Shown: piece after piece, positions 43,430-52,321 of the stretch | Layout: each line of letters opens with the position of its first letter | Position numbering within the stretch: the stretch's first letter is position 1 | Assembly (NCBI GenBank): GCA_013822735.1 | Contig: PNKZ01000023.1 | Coordinates: 43,777 to 107,776, forward strand | Direction: 5' to 3' | DNA length: 64,000 nt | Source of the DNA: Pirellula sp. | GTDB taxonomy: Bacteria > Planctomycetota > Planctomycetia > Pirellulales > PNKZ01 | Notes under the pieces: generated by a model | What the model saw: only the letters and a program-made list of their open reading frames with translations | Databases searched by the model: none | Told to the model about the DNA's origin: nothing | Translations under genes and position numbers: made by a program

Positions 43430-43907
43430 ATATAGTCGGGAGGCAAATCAGCGAGACGACCGAAAGTACCGGCGGGCACCCAAGGGCCAGACTTCCGGAC
43501 AGAATGTCAGCAAGCGCCAAACCGCACCAGTTCGACGCACACGCGTCAATGACCGGCAGGCCCTCGTCATCGTTCTCACACATCGGAACGCGACAGACGC
43601 TCGTCTACGCGTTCAATCTCTGTGTCGACGGCCGCTTACGCCGTCTAAATGCTTACCCGCGACTGGAAGGCCGAGTATCGAATGGCTAGCGCATGAGATG
43701 GCAGTCTTCGTCGTCGCGTGGTGGTGACATGCTCCCTGAGAAAGGCCGGTGACGGCTTGGCCGAATTAAAAGTCCGTTCAGAGGGGGCCCCAAAGCCCTG
43801 ACGTTTTATCCGCCTCCCCCACCGCCTCTTTGTTAACCGGTACTAGTAGGCCACCGCGGAGCGCTTTATGAATTCCTGGCCAATACGCCCCGACTTCGCT
43901 TTCGGAA
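43430..43907. other. Non-coding remainder of the decayed island
   Basis: 478 bases after the integrase remnant. Only short open frames with no family resemblance are present, and no intact inverted terminal repeat or attachment-site duplicate was found. The composition is somewhat less GC-rich than the flanks (AT runs near 43765 and 43805). Confidence 0.4.
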
Positions 43908-44240
43908 CTAGAACGGTGCCTGGTATCGTCGGGCGAATCGCCACGTTTCAACGACGGAGACCAAGACGAAGGCGAGCGATGCAAAGTTGTGCGTCAGCGT
44001 CAGTCCGGTGTGCGATTGCAGAAGCAAGAAGAACGACAGGATGCCGGTCATGATCATGGGAATCGACCAGCCGATCAAGTGCCGAACTCCAAAGCGATTG
44101 ATGGCGAACCAATCATCGTCGGATTCGAATGCTCGCGGAAAACGGGCTCCGTACAACGCACTTCTGCCGACCTGTCCTGGCGTGGCAGACTGGCAGCAAC
44201 TGGTGTTTTCTCGAGTGTCACCTGATATGCCGCAATCCAC
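43908..44240 (-). CDS. Small two-helix membrane protein
   Basis: Up to 110 residues with a GTG start at 44238-44240, although the true start may be further in. The last 70 residues look genuine: DDDWFAINRFGVRHLIGWS followed by two membrane helices (IPMIMTGILSFFLLLQS and NFASLAFVLVSVVETW) and a basic end (RFARRYQAPF). The first 35 residues (Cys/Gly-rich) do not look like a leader. I do not recognise the family. It sits between an integrase remnant and the nitrate regulatory genes, so it may be island cargo. Confidence 0.42.
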   Translation of the reverse strand: MDCGISGDTRENTSCCQSATPGQVGRSALYGARFPRAFESDDDWFAINRFGVRHLIGWSIPMIMTGILSFFLLLQSHTGLTLTHNFASLAFVLVSVVETWRFARRYQAPF

Positions 44241-44288
44241 AACGTTTTAATGCGAAGGCCACCGGGCGAGCCGATGAGCCCTAGTGCA

Positions 44289-44309
44289 CTTCGGTCGATG
44301 TGACCGAAG
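44289..44309. repeat. Palindrome copy 2 (core TCGGTCGATGTGACCGA)
   Basis: Perfect inverted repeat CTTCGGTC/GACCGAAG around GATGT. The 17-base core is identical to the palindrome at 30102-30122, 14 kb away. It lies 78 bases beyond the 3' end of the histidine kinase gene (minus strand), so it may act as a terminator, or be part of a repeat family. Confidence 0.7.
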
Positions 44310-44386
44310 CCGATTAGTAATCCAGCGAATGTCGCTCGTTCCATTCGACTTAGCTGAGCGACGCAAGAATTATCAAGTTGAGACAG

Positions 44387-46720
44387 TTAACATCGAGGTA
44401 TACACGACGTTGGATTGTCGCTCGTCAATTGCCTGATCGTTATCGATAGTAGGGATTCCGCTTGCGAGCGAATTTCGTCCCACGTCGACTCAAGTTCTCG
44501 AAACGTCTGCATGAGCATCGGACCGGAATCTTTCGCGGCTCCGGACTCAAGTTGCAGCGTCTGCTTCGCCGCGACCGTAAGTTCTAGCATCTCAAGTTGA
44601 CCGCGGAGCAAGTGAGCGGTGGTAAACAGGTCCGTTCGGTCGAGCGTTGAAATCGCTCGGGCGATTCGGTCGAGTAAACTTGGCCCCTCCTGTAAAAACA
44701 GACCGACGAGTTCCGCCAAGAGACTTTGGTTGCCTTGCAGGCGCGACAGAATACGGTCTCGTCGAGAACAGACCGCGTCGTCAGCCGACGAAGGAGTCGC
44801 TGCGGCATGCTGCGCAAGGGAGTCGATCCGACTTGCAAGCACCGCGCAGAGCATCTCATCGGAAAACGGCTTGAGCAAGAAGGCGTCGAAGTCACCCAAT
44901 TGCGGAGGGTAAGAATTTACCACGGTCGCATCGGCCGTCAGCAAGACGATCGGCGTCCGCGGCTGGCCTTGTTCCCGTTCGTAGCGACGCATGGCCGCCG
45001 CGGTGGTTCGGCCGTCGAGCATCGGCATGTGCAAGTCGAGCAAGACCAGATCGAACGAGTCTCGCTCAAAGAGTTCGAGCGCCTGGCGACCGTCGGCGGC
45101 GCAAATCGGTAGGTGGCCGGCGTCGCTCAGCAGCGTTTCCAATACGCGACGCCCGGCCGTGGCGTCGTCCACGGCCAGAATCTTGCAGGGACGCAGCTTC
45201 ATCGGCGTCGCTCGGTCGGCTGGCGCCGTCGGCACGCCGTCGTCGTAGGCGGCCGTGGCGCAGACTTCGCAGTCGACGATAAACGAAAAGCAACTGCCGA
45301 ATCCCGGCCGGCTTTCCACTTCGAGCCGGCCGTTCATCAAGGTCGCGAGTTGAGTGGAGATCGCGAGCCCGAGCCCTGCCCCTTCGCGTCGACGGCGAAT
45401 CGAAGCATCCGCCTGAGTAAACGAATCGAAGATCTTGGAGAGTTCCGTTTCGTGGATGCCGATCCCAGTATCGCGCACTGCAAAGCAAAGCCGGACCCGA
45501 CCGGAAGGTGACGACGGCGCTGCTTCCGCAGGCTCGACGGCGACGTAGAAATTCACCGCTCCTAGTTCGGTAAACTTGAACGCGTTGCCCAGCAGATTGG
45601 AAAGCACTTGTCCGAGACGCAGCTCATCGACGAAGATGCGACGAGGAGCGCGCTCGTCGATCGCCAGGCCGAAACGAAGGCCGCGCCGTGCGGCAAGTTC
45701 GCGGAACTGCGCGGCCGCGCCCTCCACGAACGCGCGAAGATCGACGGGTGCCGGCAGCAATTCCAACTTGCCGGCTTCAATCTTGGCAAGGTCCAGTAGG
45801 TCGTTCACGAGTCGTAGCAGCGTTCGTCCGGAATCTTCGATCAACTGCAAGTACTCGTTATCCGCGCCGACGGAGTTACGCTTTTCCAGCACTTCCGCCG
45901 CGCCGAGAATGGCATGCAGCGGCGTCCGCAGCTCGTGGCTCATGTTCGTGAGAAACCTCGATTTCGCACGATTCGCCGATTCGGCCTCGTCTTTCGCGCC
46001 CCGCAATTGTTCGCCCAGCCGCACGAGCGCCGCAAACGATTCGCGAATCCTCCGCGCGGCCGGACGAAACACCAAGGCCCCTTCGAGAAGCAACGTCGAA
46101 AGCGTGAGGATCAACAGCACGAGCTCGACTCGTTGCAATCGTTCCACGCGCTGTTGCGCTTCGCGTTCGTAAAGCGCGACGATCGAATCCATTCCCTCCA
46201 GAAACGTCCTCTCATTCTCCAATAGTCGCGGAACTTGCGCGGCGATTTCCCATTGAGCGACCTCGTCCGTGACCGATGAATCGCAAACCTCGACGATCCG
46301 CCTGGCCGCATCATGCATGGCGATGAAAGCGGGCTCCAAGCGGGCGAACGTCGTCGATACTTCGGCGCTGTTTTCTTCGGCCCGACCGCTTCCGGCCCTC
46401 CCTCGGCGCAAGTCGTCCTGGCTACGATGCCAAGTGGTCATGCTGTCGCGCAGTTCTTGCAGCGCCGGTCCGCGTCTTTCGCGCGCGACGAGCAACGCGC
46501 ATTTGCAGATCCGTTGACTCAACATTCTCTGACGGCCCGCGACGTTCACGGTGCGCGAATCGCCGAGTTGTCGTTCCAGCCGGGTTTGCACGAGCCACTG
46601 CCCGACGAGCGACAGCAGCGCCACGGCCGACAATGCCAGAACGTAGTACAGCGTCAGACGGCCGGCGCCGTCGGGCGGCGGCGAAGTCGTCGTCGGCAGA
46701 GCGTCGGGGTCAACGCTCAT
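44387..46720 (-). CDS. Hybrid histidine kinase with NarX/PilJ-like sensor, receiver and HPt domains
   Basis: 777 residues from the ATG at 46718-46720, 11 bases inside the end of the response-regulator gene. Helix 1 (LTLYYVLALSAVALLSLVGQWLV, about 22-45) and helix 2 (about 185-205) bracket a periplasmic domain that begins with TVNVAGRQRMLSQRICK (57-73). This is the P-box-like motif shared by PilJ-type and NarX/NarQ nitrate sensors. Then come the H box (FLTNMSHELRTPLH), N box (LLGNAFKFTE), G boxes (DTGIGI, GLGLAI), a receiver domain (VDDATAGRR, phospho-Asp in LVLLDLHMP, Lys in LLKPF), and an HPt domain with TAHLLRG. All phosphorelay residues are present. Next to nitrate genes, the likely signal is nitrate or nitrite. 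Confidence 0.9.
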   Translation of the reverse strand: MSVDPDALPTTTSPPPDGAGRLTLYYVLALSAVALLSLVGQWLVQTRLERQLGDSRTVNVAGRQRMLSQRICKCALLVARERRGPALQELRDSMTTWHRSQDDLRRGRAGSGRAEENSAEVSTTFARLEPAFIAMHDAARRIVEVCDSSVTDEVAQWEIAAQVPRLLENERTFLEGMDSIVALYEREAQQRVERLQRVELVLLILTLSTLLLEGALVFRPAARRIRESFAALVRLGEQLRGAKDEAESANRAKSRFLTNMSHELRTPLHAILGAAEVLEKRNSVGADNEYLQLIEDSGRTLLRLVNDLLDLAKIEAGKLELLPAPVDLRAFVEGAAAQFRELAARRGLRFGLAIDERAPRRIFVDELRLGQVLSNLLGNAFKFTELGAVNFYVAVEPAEAAPSSPSGRVRLCFAVRDTGIGIHETELSKIFDSFTQADASIRRRREGAGLGLAISTQLATLMNGRLEVESRPGFGSCFSFIVDCEVCATAAYDDGVPTAPADRATPMKLRPCKILAVDDATAGRRVLETLLSDAGHLPICAADGRQALELFERDSFDLVLLDLHMPMLDGRTTAAAMRRYEREQGQPRTPIVLLTADATVVNSYPPQLGDFDAFLLKPFSDEMLCAVLASRIDSLAQHAAATPSSADDAVCSRRDRILSRLQGNQSLLAELVGLFLQEGPSLLDRIARAISTLDRTDLFTTAHLLRGQLEMLELTVAAKQTLQLESGAAKDSGPMLMQTFRELESTWDEIRSQAESLLSITIRQLTSDNPTSCIPRC

Positions 46721-48248
46721 CGCCGTGCTCTTCCGACGAATCAAGTTCCGCTTCGACGTCATCCTCCGCATCGTGACCGGCCGACTGAGACGGGCCGCCG
46801 ATCGCCGCCAGCAGAATGCCGTGCGCGCGAATCTTCTTGCGCAGGTTGCCCCGCGTAATTCCCAAAATACGGGCCGATCGGGCCTGATTGCCTTGCGTCG
46901 CCTGAAGCACTTGCATCAGCAGATTGCGCTCCATTTCCGCCAAGGCGTCGGCATACACGTGTTGCGAACCGTCCGACATCCGCGTTTCCGCGAAGGTGCG
47001 CCAATCGGTCACGCCGAGCGACGGCGAGCGTGCGGCGTCTTGTTCACTTCCGAGCGCGGCCAATAGGAAATCCGAGGCCACGACCGTTCCTTTAGTTTCC
47101 ACCAGCGCGCGCCGGAGCACGCTCTGCAATTCATCGAGGTTTCCCGGCCAAGCATAATGCGCGAGCAGCGACAACGACTCCGCCGAAACGCGCACCGGTT
47201 CCGCCGACAATGCTCCGCCCAAGCGACTGAAGCGCTTCACGAAGTGATCGACCAAGAGCGGAATGTCGTCAGCTCGGTTGCGTAGAGGAGGCAGGCCGAT
47301 CCGAAACGAACGCAATAAGTAGTACAGCTCGGCGCGGAAGCGCCCTTGCTCGAAGCAAGTCGTAAGGCATTGCGAGGTGACGCAAATCAATTGCACGTCG
47401 GCCTTGCACGTTTCGCGACCGCCGACCCGCTCGTATTCGCGGTCATGAATCAAACGCAGGACCCGGCTTTGCGAAGCCGCGGTCAGTTGGTCGACGCCGT
47501 TCAATAAGATGACGCCGCCGCGACATTGCTCCACGCGACCGATATGCGCCGTGGTCTGCGTTCCGGCGTCGAATCGCTCCGCCCCGAAGAGTTCGACGTC
47601 CAGCCCCGCGGCGTCATAGTCGGCGCAGTTTACCGCGTGAAACGGTCCGGAGTTTCGCGGACCGTTCTGATAAACGGCGCGCGCGACCGATTCCTTGCCT
47701 GTACCGGGCTCTCCCTCAATCAGAATCGGCGCATCCAGCAACGAAACGCGGCCGATGGCTTTGTACACTTCCTGCATCGCGGCGCTGCGGCCGATTAAGA
47801 AATCTGCATCCGAGTCCGCCGCTTCCTCCGATTGGAGCTGCACCGGCGTGCGCATCAAGCGGCGGGCCTCGAGTGCCCGCTCGACTTGTTTGTCCAACCG
47901 CGCCAAGTCGAGCGGCTTGGGCAGGTAGTCGAAGGCGCACAGTTTCATGGCTTCGATAGCCGTGCGACTCGTACCCTGCGCGGTCACGAAGAGCACGGGC
48001 AGGTGTCGGTCGAAGGCGCGAATCTGCCGCAAGACCTCCAACCCGCCGAGGTCGGGCAATACGTTGTCTAAGATCACGACGTCGGGCCGTTCACGTTGTA
48101 TCCGTTCCAGGCCGGTCGCGCCGTCGGCGGCAGTGCTCAGCGCATAGCCTTTCTCCTCGAAAAAGCGCTCAAGGAGGCGACGGATCAATGGATCGTCGTC
48201 GATGGCGACCAGGCGCGGCGCGCGGCGGGGCAGTGCGACGTCAGACAT
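46710..48248 (-). CDS. NtrC-type response regulator with degenerate AAA+ domain
   Basis: 512 residues from the ATG at 48246-48248. The receiver domain (10-125) is intact: DDD near 17-19, phospho-Asp 61 (VVILDNVLPD), Thr 89, Lys 111. The AAA+ domain (about 148-385) keeps Walker A (GEPGTGKE, 179-186). The GAFTGA loop that contacts sigma54 is gone (LFGAERFDAGTQTTAHIGR), Walker B FLDE is LLNG (248-251), and the second arginine finger is YLL. The C-terminal Fis-type helix-turn-helix (about 438-478, QGNQARSARILGITRGNLRKKI) is well kept. It is therefore a phosphorylation-controlled DNA binder unlikely to hydrolyse ATP or activate sigma54. It partners the overlapping kinase gene downstream. Confidence 0.9.
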   Translation of the reverse strand: MSDVALPRRAPRLVAIDDDPLIRRLLERFFEEKGYALSTAADGATGLERIQRERPDVVILDNVLPDLGGLEVLRQIRAFDRHLPVLFVTAQGTSRTAIEAMKLCAFDYLPKPLDLARLDKQVERALEARRLMRTPVQLQSEEAADSDADFLIGRSAAMQEVYKAIGRVSLLDAPILIEGEPGTGKESVARAVYQNGPRNSGPFHAVNCADYDAAGLDVELFGAERFDAGTQTTAHIGRVEQCRGGVILLNGVDQLTAASQSRVLRLIHDREYERVGGRETCKADVQLICVTSQCLTTCFEQGRFRAELYYLLRSFRIGLPPLRNRADDIPLLVDHFVKRFSRLGGALSAEPVRVSAESLSLLAHYAWPGNLDELQSVLRRALVETKGTVVASDFLLAALGSEQDAARSPSLGVTDWRTFAETRMSDGSQHVYADALAEMERNLLMQVLQATQGNQARSARILGITRGNLRKKIRAHGILLAAIGGPSQSAGHDAEDDVEAELDSSEEHGDER

Positions 48249-48490
48249 AAACGAATTGGGCGGCGAGAAAGCGAGACGGACTTCGACAAACGGCGGAACC
48301 CAAAGCGTCGAGCAACTCCAATGCCACGAGGTCGCCGTGGCTTCAACTTGCGTCTTGCCGAATCCGCGCTTCTTCTCAGCCTGTAACACTTTAGAGCCGC
48401 TTCGGCCCATTTCGATGGTTGCCGGAATTGCGGGCGGCAAGCCTGGCATTTCGGCATTCCTGCCTCAGCACAGGCTGCGGCAGGAGCGTC

Positions 48491-50110
48491 TTAAAAGTTC
48501 CACTGATACTGCGTGTAAAAAAAGTTCGCATCGCCCCGATGGGCGATTCCGGGCGTCTCTTTGTAGTAGTTGCCCGAGAAGAAGTGGGAGTAGCCGAAGA
48601 GCATCTCCATCCGCGGATTCAGCGTGTAAGTGCAGAGCAAATCGAGTTCGTGTCCCAGGTCGCGCGAGGCGGGCGCGTTCGCGGGATTGAACGGCGACAT
48701 GTTGATGTTGTACGGGGTATCGCGAACGTCCTCGAGAAACATGTAGTAGTACCAGCAAAGCAGCTTCACTTTTTCGTGCGGCTGCATCGTCAGCTGCGCG
48801 TTGGGGCTGCAAATGTTGCTGCGCCCGTAGAGGTCCATGAAGCCGAGATACTTATGGGCCAACGGGAAGAGTTGGTTGAAGCCTTCTCCGGCGCCGCGGC
48901 GCGCTCCGCCCGAGGCGTAGTCGAAGTAGCCCCAGAGCGTCGGCTTCCAGGTTTTCTTTTCCATCTTCTTGCCGATGCCGGCCGTGGTAAACGTTCCCCA
49001 GTGGTCGGAACCGCTGGTGTTGTCGCCGTATTGCATGCCGCTCTCGAATTCCCACAGCAGTGAATCCTTCGAGCCGAGCCAGCGACCTCCCATCGTGTCG
49101 TACTTGTAGTGGTTCGCGCCGCGATTGTTGTAGTAGCTGAACCAGTAGGTATCGAACGTGTTGTTTTCGACTCCTTTATAGGTGCTGAAGATGCCGGAGA
49201 ATTCTTGCTGGTAGTCGGGGCTGTCGGGCTGCGTCGGACTGATGATCACCGGGCGGGTGTAGAAGGCGTCGATGTTCCAATCTTCGCCGACCCACAGGAA
49301 CTTGTAGCCCTCAAACGTGCGGCGCGTATTGGCCCAATCCAATGGCGACACGAGGCGTTCGGAACCATAGAGCAATTCCTGTCGACCGCCGCGGAACTTC
49401 AGATTTCCTCGTGCCCCGTCGAAAAGCGTGAGATCAGCGAAAAGGTTCTGGATATCGAGGCGATTTTCCTCGATGCCGCGCGGCGCGAAGTTCTCGTAGT
49501 TGCTCACGGCGTCCAACATTTCGGCGTAGACGCGTACGTTCTCGCTCAGTTGCGCATTGGCGAAAAGGCGCGTCCGTTGGAGCAAGAAGGCATCGTCGTT
49601 GCCGGTGAGCCCAAAACCGCGCATGTTCTGTTCGTTGTGGTACCGCATGCGGTACTGGCCGCCGATGTCGAGCGTTGCGCAGTTGCCGAGGAAGCAGAAG
49701 TGCTTCTGCTTGAAGCGGTCGCCGAAGAACCAATCGTCGTACATCGGGTTGTCGATGTATGCGAAGTTGTTGTCGTAGAACAGCGGCTTGTAGGCGCCGG
49801 CTATGGCCTTCTTTAGGGCTTCTTGCTTCTTCTTTTTCGCTGCGGCGGCTTTCTTGGCGGCTGCGGCGGCATCCGCCGGAGGAGCGGCCGGAGCCTCGTC
49901 GTATGCAAACGTCGCCGGCTGGAAGTAGTCGTCCGCTTCGGCAGGCGTCGACTCGTCAAACTCCGTCGATAGCGACACCGGCTCCTCGGCCGCCGCCTCC
50001 CGAGGCGAACATCCCTGAGGTCCGACGGCGACGACCGTCGTAAGCAGCGTGCCGAGGATCCACGGCGTGAGGCCGATTGAATGCGCGAAGGTTGGTCGAC
50101 GATTTTTCAT
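48491..50110 (-). CDS. Outer-membrane beta-barrel protein, alginate-export/porin type
   Basis: 539 residues. A signal region at the N terminus (about 10-35, PWILGTLLTTVVAVGPQGC, also a possible lipobox at GPQGC) is followed by an Ala/Lys helical spacer. Then comes a long barrel of alternating aromatic beta strands of the alginate-export family: DIGGQYRMRYHNEQNMRG near 145, FLLQRTRLFANAQLSENVRVYAEMLD near 172, LKFRGGRQELLYGSERLVSPLDWANTRR near 240, and the C-terminal strands ending FFYTQYQWNF with terminal Phe. It heads the minus-strand set porin-regulator-kinase and faces the nitrate importer genes across a 664-base gap, which suggests that it lets nitrate or a related anion through the outer membrane. 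The substrate is inferred from context only. Confidence 0.85.
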   Translation of the reverse strand: MKNRRPTFAHSIGLTPWILGTLLTTVVAVGPQGCSPREAAAEEPVSLSTEFDESTPAEADDYFQPATFAYDEAPAAPPADAAAAAKKAAAAKKKKQEALKKAIAGAYKPLFYDNNFAYIDNPMYDDWFFGDRFKQKHFCFLGNCATLDIGGQYRMRYHNEQNMRGFGLTGNDDAFLLQRTRLFANAQLSENVRVYAEMLDAVSNYENFAPRGIEENRLDIQNLFADLTLFDGARGNLKFRGGRQELLYGSERLVSPLDWANTRRTFEGYKFLWVGEDWNIDAFYTRPVIISPTQPDSPDYQQEFSGIFSTYKGVENNTFDTYWFSYYNNRGANHYKYDTMGGRWLGSKDSLLWEFESGMQYGDNTSGSDHWGTFTTAGIGKKMEKKTWKPTLWGYFDYASGGARRGAGEGFNQLFPLAHKYLGFMDLYGRSNICSPNAQLTMQPHEKVKLLCWYYYMFLEDVRDTPYNINMSPFNPANAPASRDLGHELDLLCTYTLNPRMEMLFGYSHFFSGNYYKETPGIAHRGDANFFYTQYQWNF

Positions 50111-50774
50111 TTTGAGATTTCTCTACTTCGCGCTCGACTCGTGTCGTGACGCCACGCGGCATGCAAGCATTGCTCTCGGCTTTTGCTCGGCACCCGGTTC
50201 GATGCGGCTCCCAGACCAGAGGGGTCATCGGACCGGCCGGCAAAATAAATCTCTTCAGCCGAAGCGGGCAGGAGAATCGCGCACGGCTTCGTAGCTTCTC
50301 GTCGTTCGCAGCCGAATTGCCTTGAACGTGAGTCGAAAGAGACCAGCGAATGGCCGCCTCGTGGATTCATCGAAACCACTCGAGCGCCACTTCGACTCCG
50401 AGCGAGACCCCCTATCGTGGCGCGGCTTTCAGCAACACGCGCCAAGCCTGTTTCTTACGAAATCCTTCCGGCGGTCTCAGCGCAGACGCACATGGTTCCG
50501 CCGGAACCAGTCGCCGCTTCCATTGCCGCGCATCTGCTGCGCAAGAGTGCACGTTCTCTTCGCACTGACGTTTGGGCTCGATTTTACCCGGCCGTGAATC
50601 CTCGCGCCTCCGGCGGCACGGTTTCGGCCGGATGTCGTCGTTTCGCTCTCGCCACGCAGGGTTGCCGGCCGGCTTGGCATTGCCCATGCGTTGTGAGGCT
50701 TGGCAATCACCTGGGCCGATCGAGGTCCGGGGGTGAGGCCGATGCCGACCACCACTCGTCCCAAGTAGATACCC
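50111..50774. other. Divergent regulatory region of the nitrate locus
   Basis: 664 bases with no recognised gene, between the porin (minus) and the nitrate-binding protein (plus). It is long enough for two promoters with upstream sites. Visible elements are a sigma54-like -24/-12 pair at 50675-50690, a direct repeat GGCTTGGCA(A/T)T at 50671 and 50698, and the palindrome CCGGCCGGC near both ends (50233 and 50665). Open frames here are Arg-rich and not protein-like. Confidence 0.5.
50675..50690 (+). promoter_or_regulatory. Candidate sigma54 (-24/-12) promoter of the nitrate transport operon
   Basis: TGGCAT at 50675-50680 and ATGC at 50686-50689 give the essential GG and GC pairs with the required 10-base spacing, matching TGGCAC-N5-TTGC at 8 of 10 core positions. 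The predicted start point would be near 50701, about 74 bases before the first gene, leaving a short leader. The nearby NtrC-like regulator has lost its sigma54-contact loop, so activation would need another factor, or the match is fortuitous. Confidence 0.4.
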
Positions 50775-52229
50775 ATGATCGTTTCGCAGAAGTCCCCCAC
50801 GTCTGCCGCTCGCGGCTCGCTGTTCGTCGCCGTATCGCTCCTGCTTCTCGGCGGCCTGCTCGTTTCAGGAAACGTCGGTTGCAGTAGCGAAGGGACGAGC
50901 GCCGCCGCATCGGCGGCCGCCGATGCAAAGAGCCCCGCCGGACCTGCCGTCGAGCTCTTGCCGGTGGAGAAAGATCGCCTCCGCCTCGGCTTCATCAAGC
51001 TCACCGATTGTGCGCCGCTGGTCATCGCCAAGGAGAACGGGTACTTCGACGACGAAGGGCTCGACGTCGTCGTCGAGGCGCAAGCCAACTGGAAGGTACT
51101 GCTCGATCGCGTGGTCGGCGGCGAACTCGACGGCGCCCACATGCTCGCCGGTCAGCCGATCGGAGCGACGGTCGGCTTCGGCACCTCGGCGCACGTCATC
51201 ACGGCCTGCAGCCTCGACCTGAACGGCAACGGCATCACCGTCTCCAATCGCGTCTGGGAGAAAATGCAGGCCGCCGACGAGAAGCTCAAATCACCAACGC
51301 CGCCGCACCCGATCTCCGCCGCTTCCTTGCGCCCGGTGATCGACGAATACCGCGCGGCCGGCAAAGACTTCAACTTCGGCATGGTGTTTCCGGTTTCCAC
51401 GCACAACTACGAACTGCGTTACTGGCTCGCGGCCGCCGGGATCCACCCCGGCTTCTACACCGCCGGCGATGCGCGCGGCGTCGACCAAGGAGAAGTCGTC
51501 CTGTCGGTAACGCCGCCGCCGCAAATGCCGGCCGTGCTCGAAGCCGGCACCATCGACGCCTACTGCGTCGGCGAACCGTGGAACCAACAAGCGGTGATCA
51601 AGGGAATCGGCGTTCCCGTGGCGACCGACTCGGAAATCTGGCGCAACAATCCCGAAAAAGTGTTCGGCGTGACCGCCGAGTGGAACGAAAAGAATCCGCA
51701 AACGCACATCGCGGTCGTGAAGGCGATCATCCGCGCTTGCCAATGGCTCGACGAAACGGACGCATCGGGCGAGTTTCTCCACCGCGAAGAGGCTTGCCGC
51801 ATCCTCGCGCGACCGGAATACGTCGGGGCGGATTATGCCGTGATCGCCGCGAGCATGACCGGGTCGTTCACGTTTCAGGCGACCGACAAGGTGTCGCTCC
51901 CCGAGTTCAACATCTTCTTTAAGCACCACGCTACCTACCCCTTTTACAGCGACTGTGTCTGGTTGCTCACGCAGATGCGACGCTGGGGGCAGATTCCGGA
52001 GAGCAAGCCCGACGCCTGGTACCACGCCACGGCGGAGCGCGTCTACCGGCCCGAAATCTATCGCCGCGCCGCCGACTCGCTGGTGCGCAGCGGCCATCTT
52101 GCGGCGGGCGACCTGCCGCAAACCGACGGCTATAAGCCGGCAAACGCGGACTTCATCGACGGCGTCTCCTACGACGGCCGGAAGCCGACCGCATATCTCC
52201 AAAGCCTGAAGATCGGTCACAAGAACTAA
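50775..52229 (+). CDS. nrtA: Nitrate ABC transporter substrate-binding lipoprotein (NrtA/CmpA type)
   Basis: 484 residues. A leader with a hydrophobic core ([17 protein letters not shown]) ends in an atypical lipobox GNVGC (Cys 36). The mature protein follows the NrtA/CmpA pattern: [39 protein letters not shown] near 73, [16 protein letters not shown] near 118, [22 protein letters not shown] near 210, and [13 protein letters not shown] near 258. This type binds nitrate, or bicarbonate in CmpA; the reductase genes downstream favour nitrate. It is the first gene of the plus-strand operon that carries the permease, two ATPases and the reductases. Confidence 0.92.
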   Translation: MIVSQKSPTSAARGSLFVAVSLLLLGGLLVSGNVGCSSEGTSAAASAAADAKSPAGPAVELLPVEKDRLRLGFIKLTDCAPLVIAKENGYFDDEGLDVVVEAQANWKVLLDRVVGGELDGAHMLAGQPIGATVGFGTSAHVITACSLDLNGNGITVSNRVWEKMQAADEKLKSPTPPHPISAASLRPVIDEYRAAGKDFNFGMVFPVSTHNYELRYWLAAAGIHPGFYTAGDARGVDQGEVVLSVTPPPQMPAVLEAGTIDAYCVGEPWNQQAVIKGIGVPVATDSEIWRNNPEKVFGVTAEWNEKNPQTHIAVVKAIIRACQWLDETDASGEFLHREEACRILARPEYVGADYAVIAASMTGSFTFQATDKVSLPEFNIFFKHHATYPFYSDCVWLLTQMRRWGQIPESKPDAWYHATAERVYRPEIYRRAADSLVRSGHLAAGDLPQTDGYKPANADFIDGVSYDGRKPTAYLQSLKIGHKN

Positions 52230-52321
52230 CAACCTCGAAACATCAAGTGCCGTCGCCCGCCCGACGATCGACCTCCTGCCGCAAAATTCCGTCCCCCTGC
52301 CTTCCGCTAGCGACTACGAGT

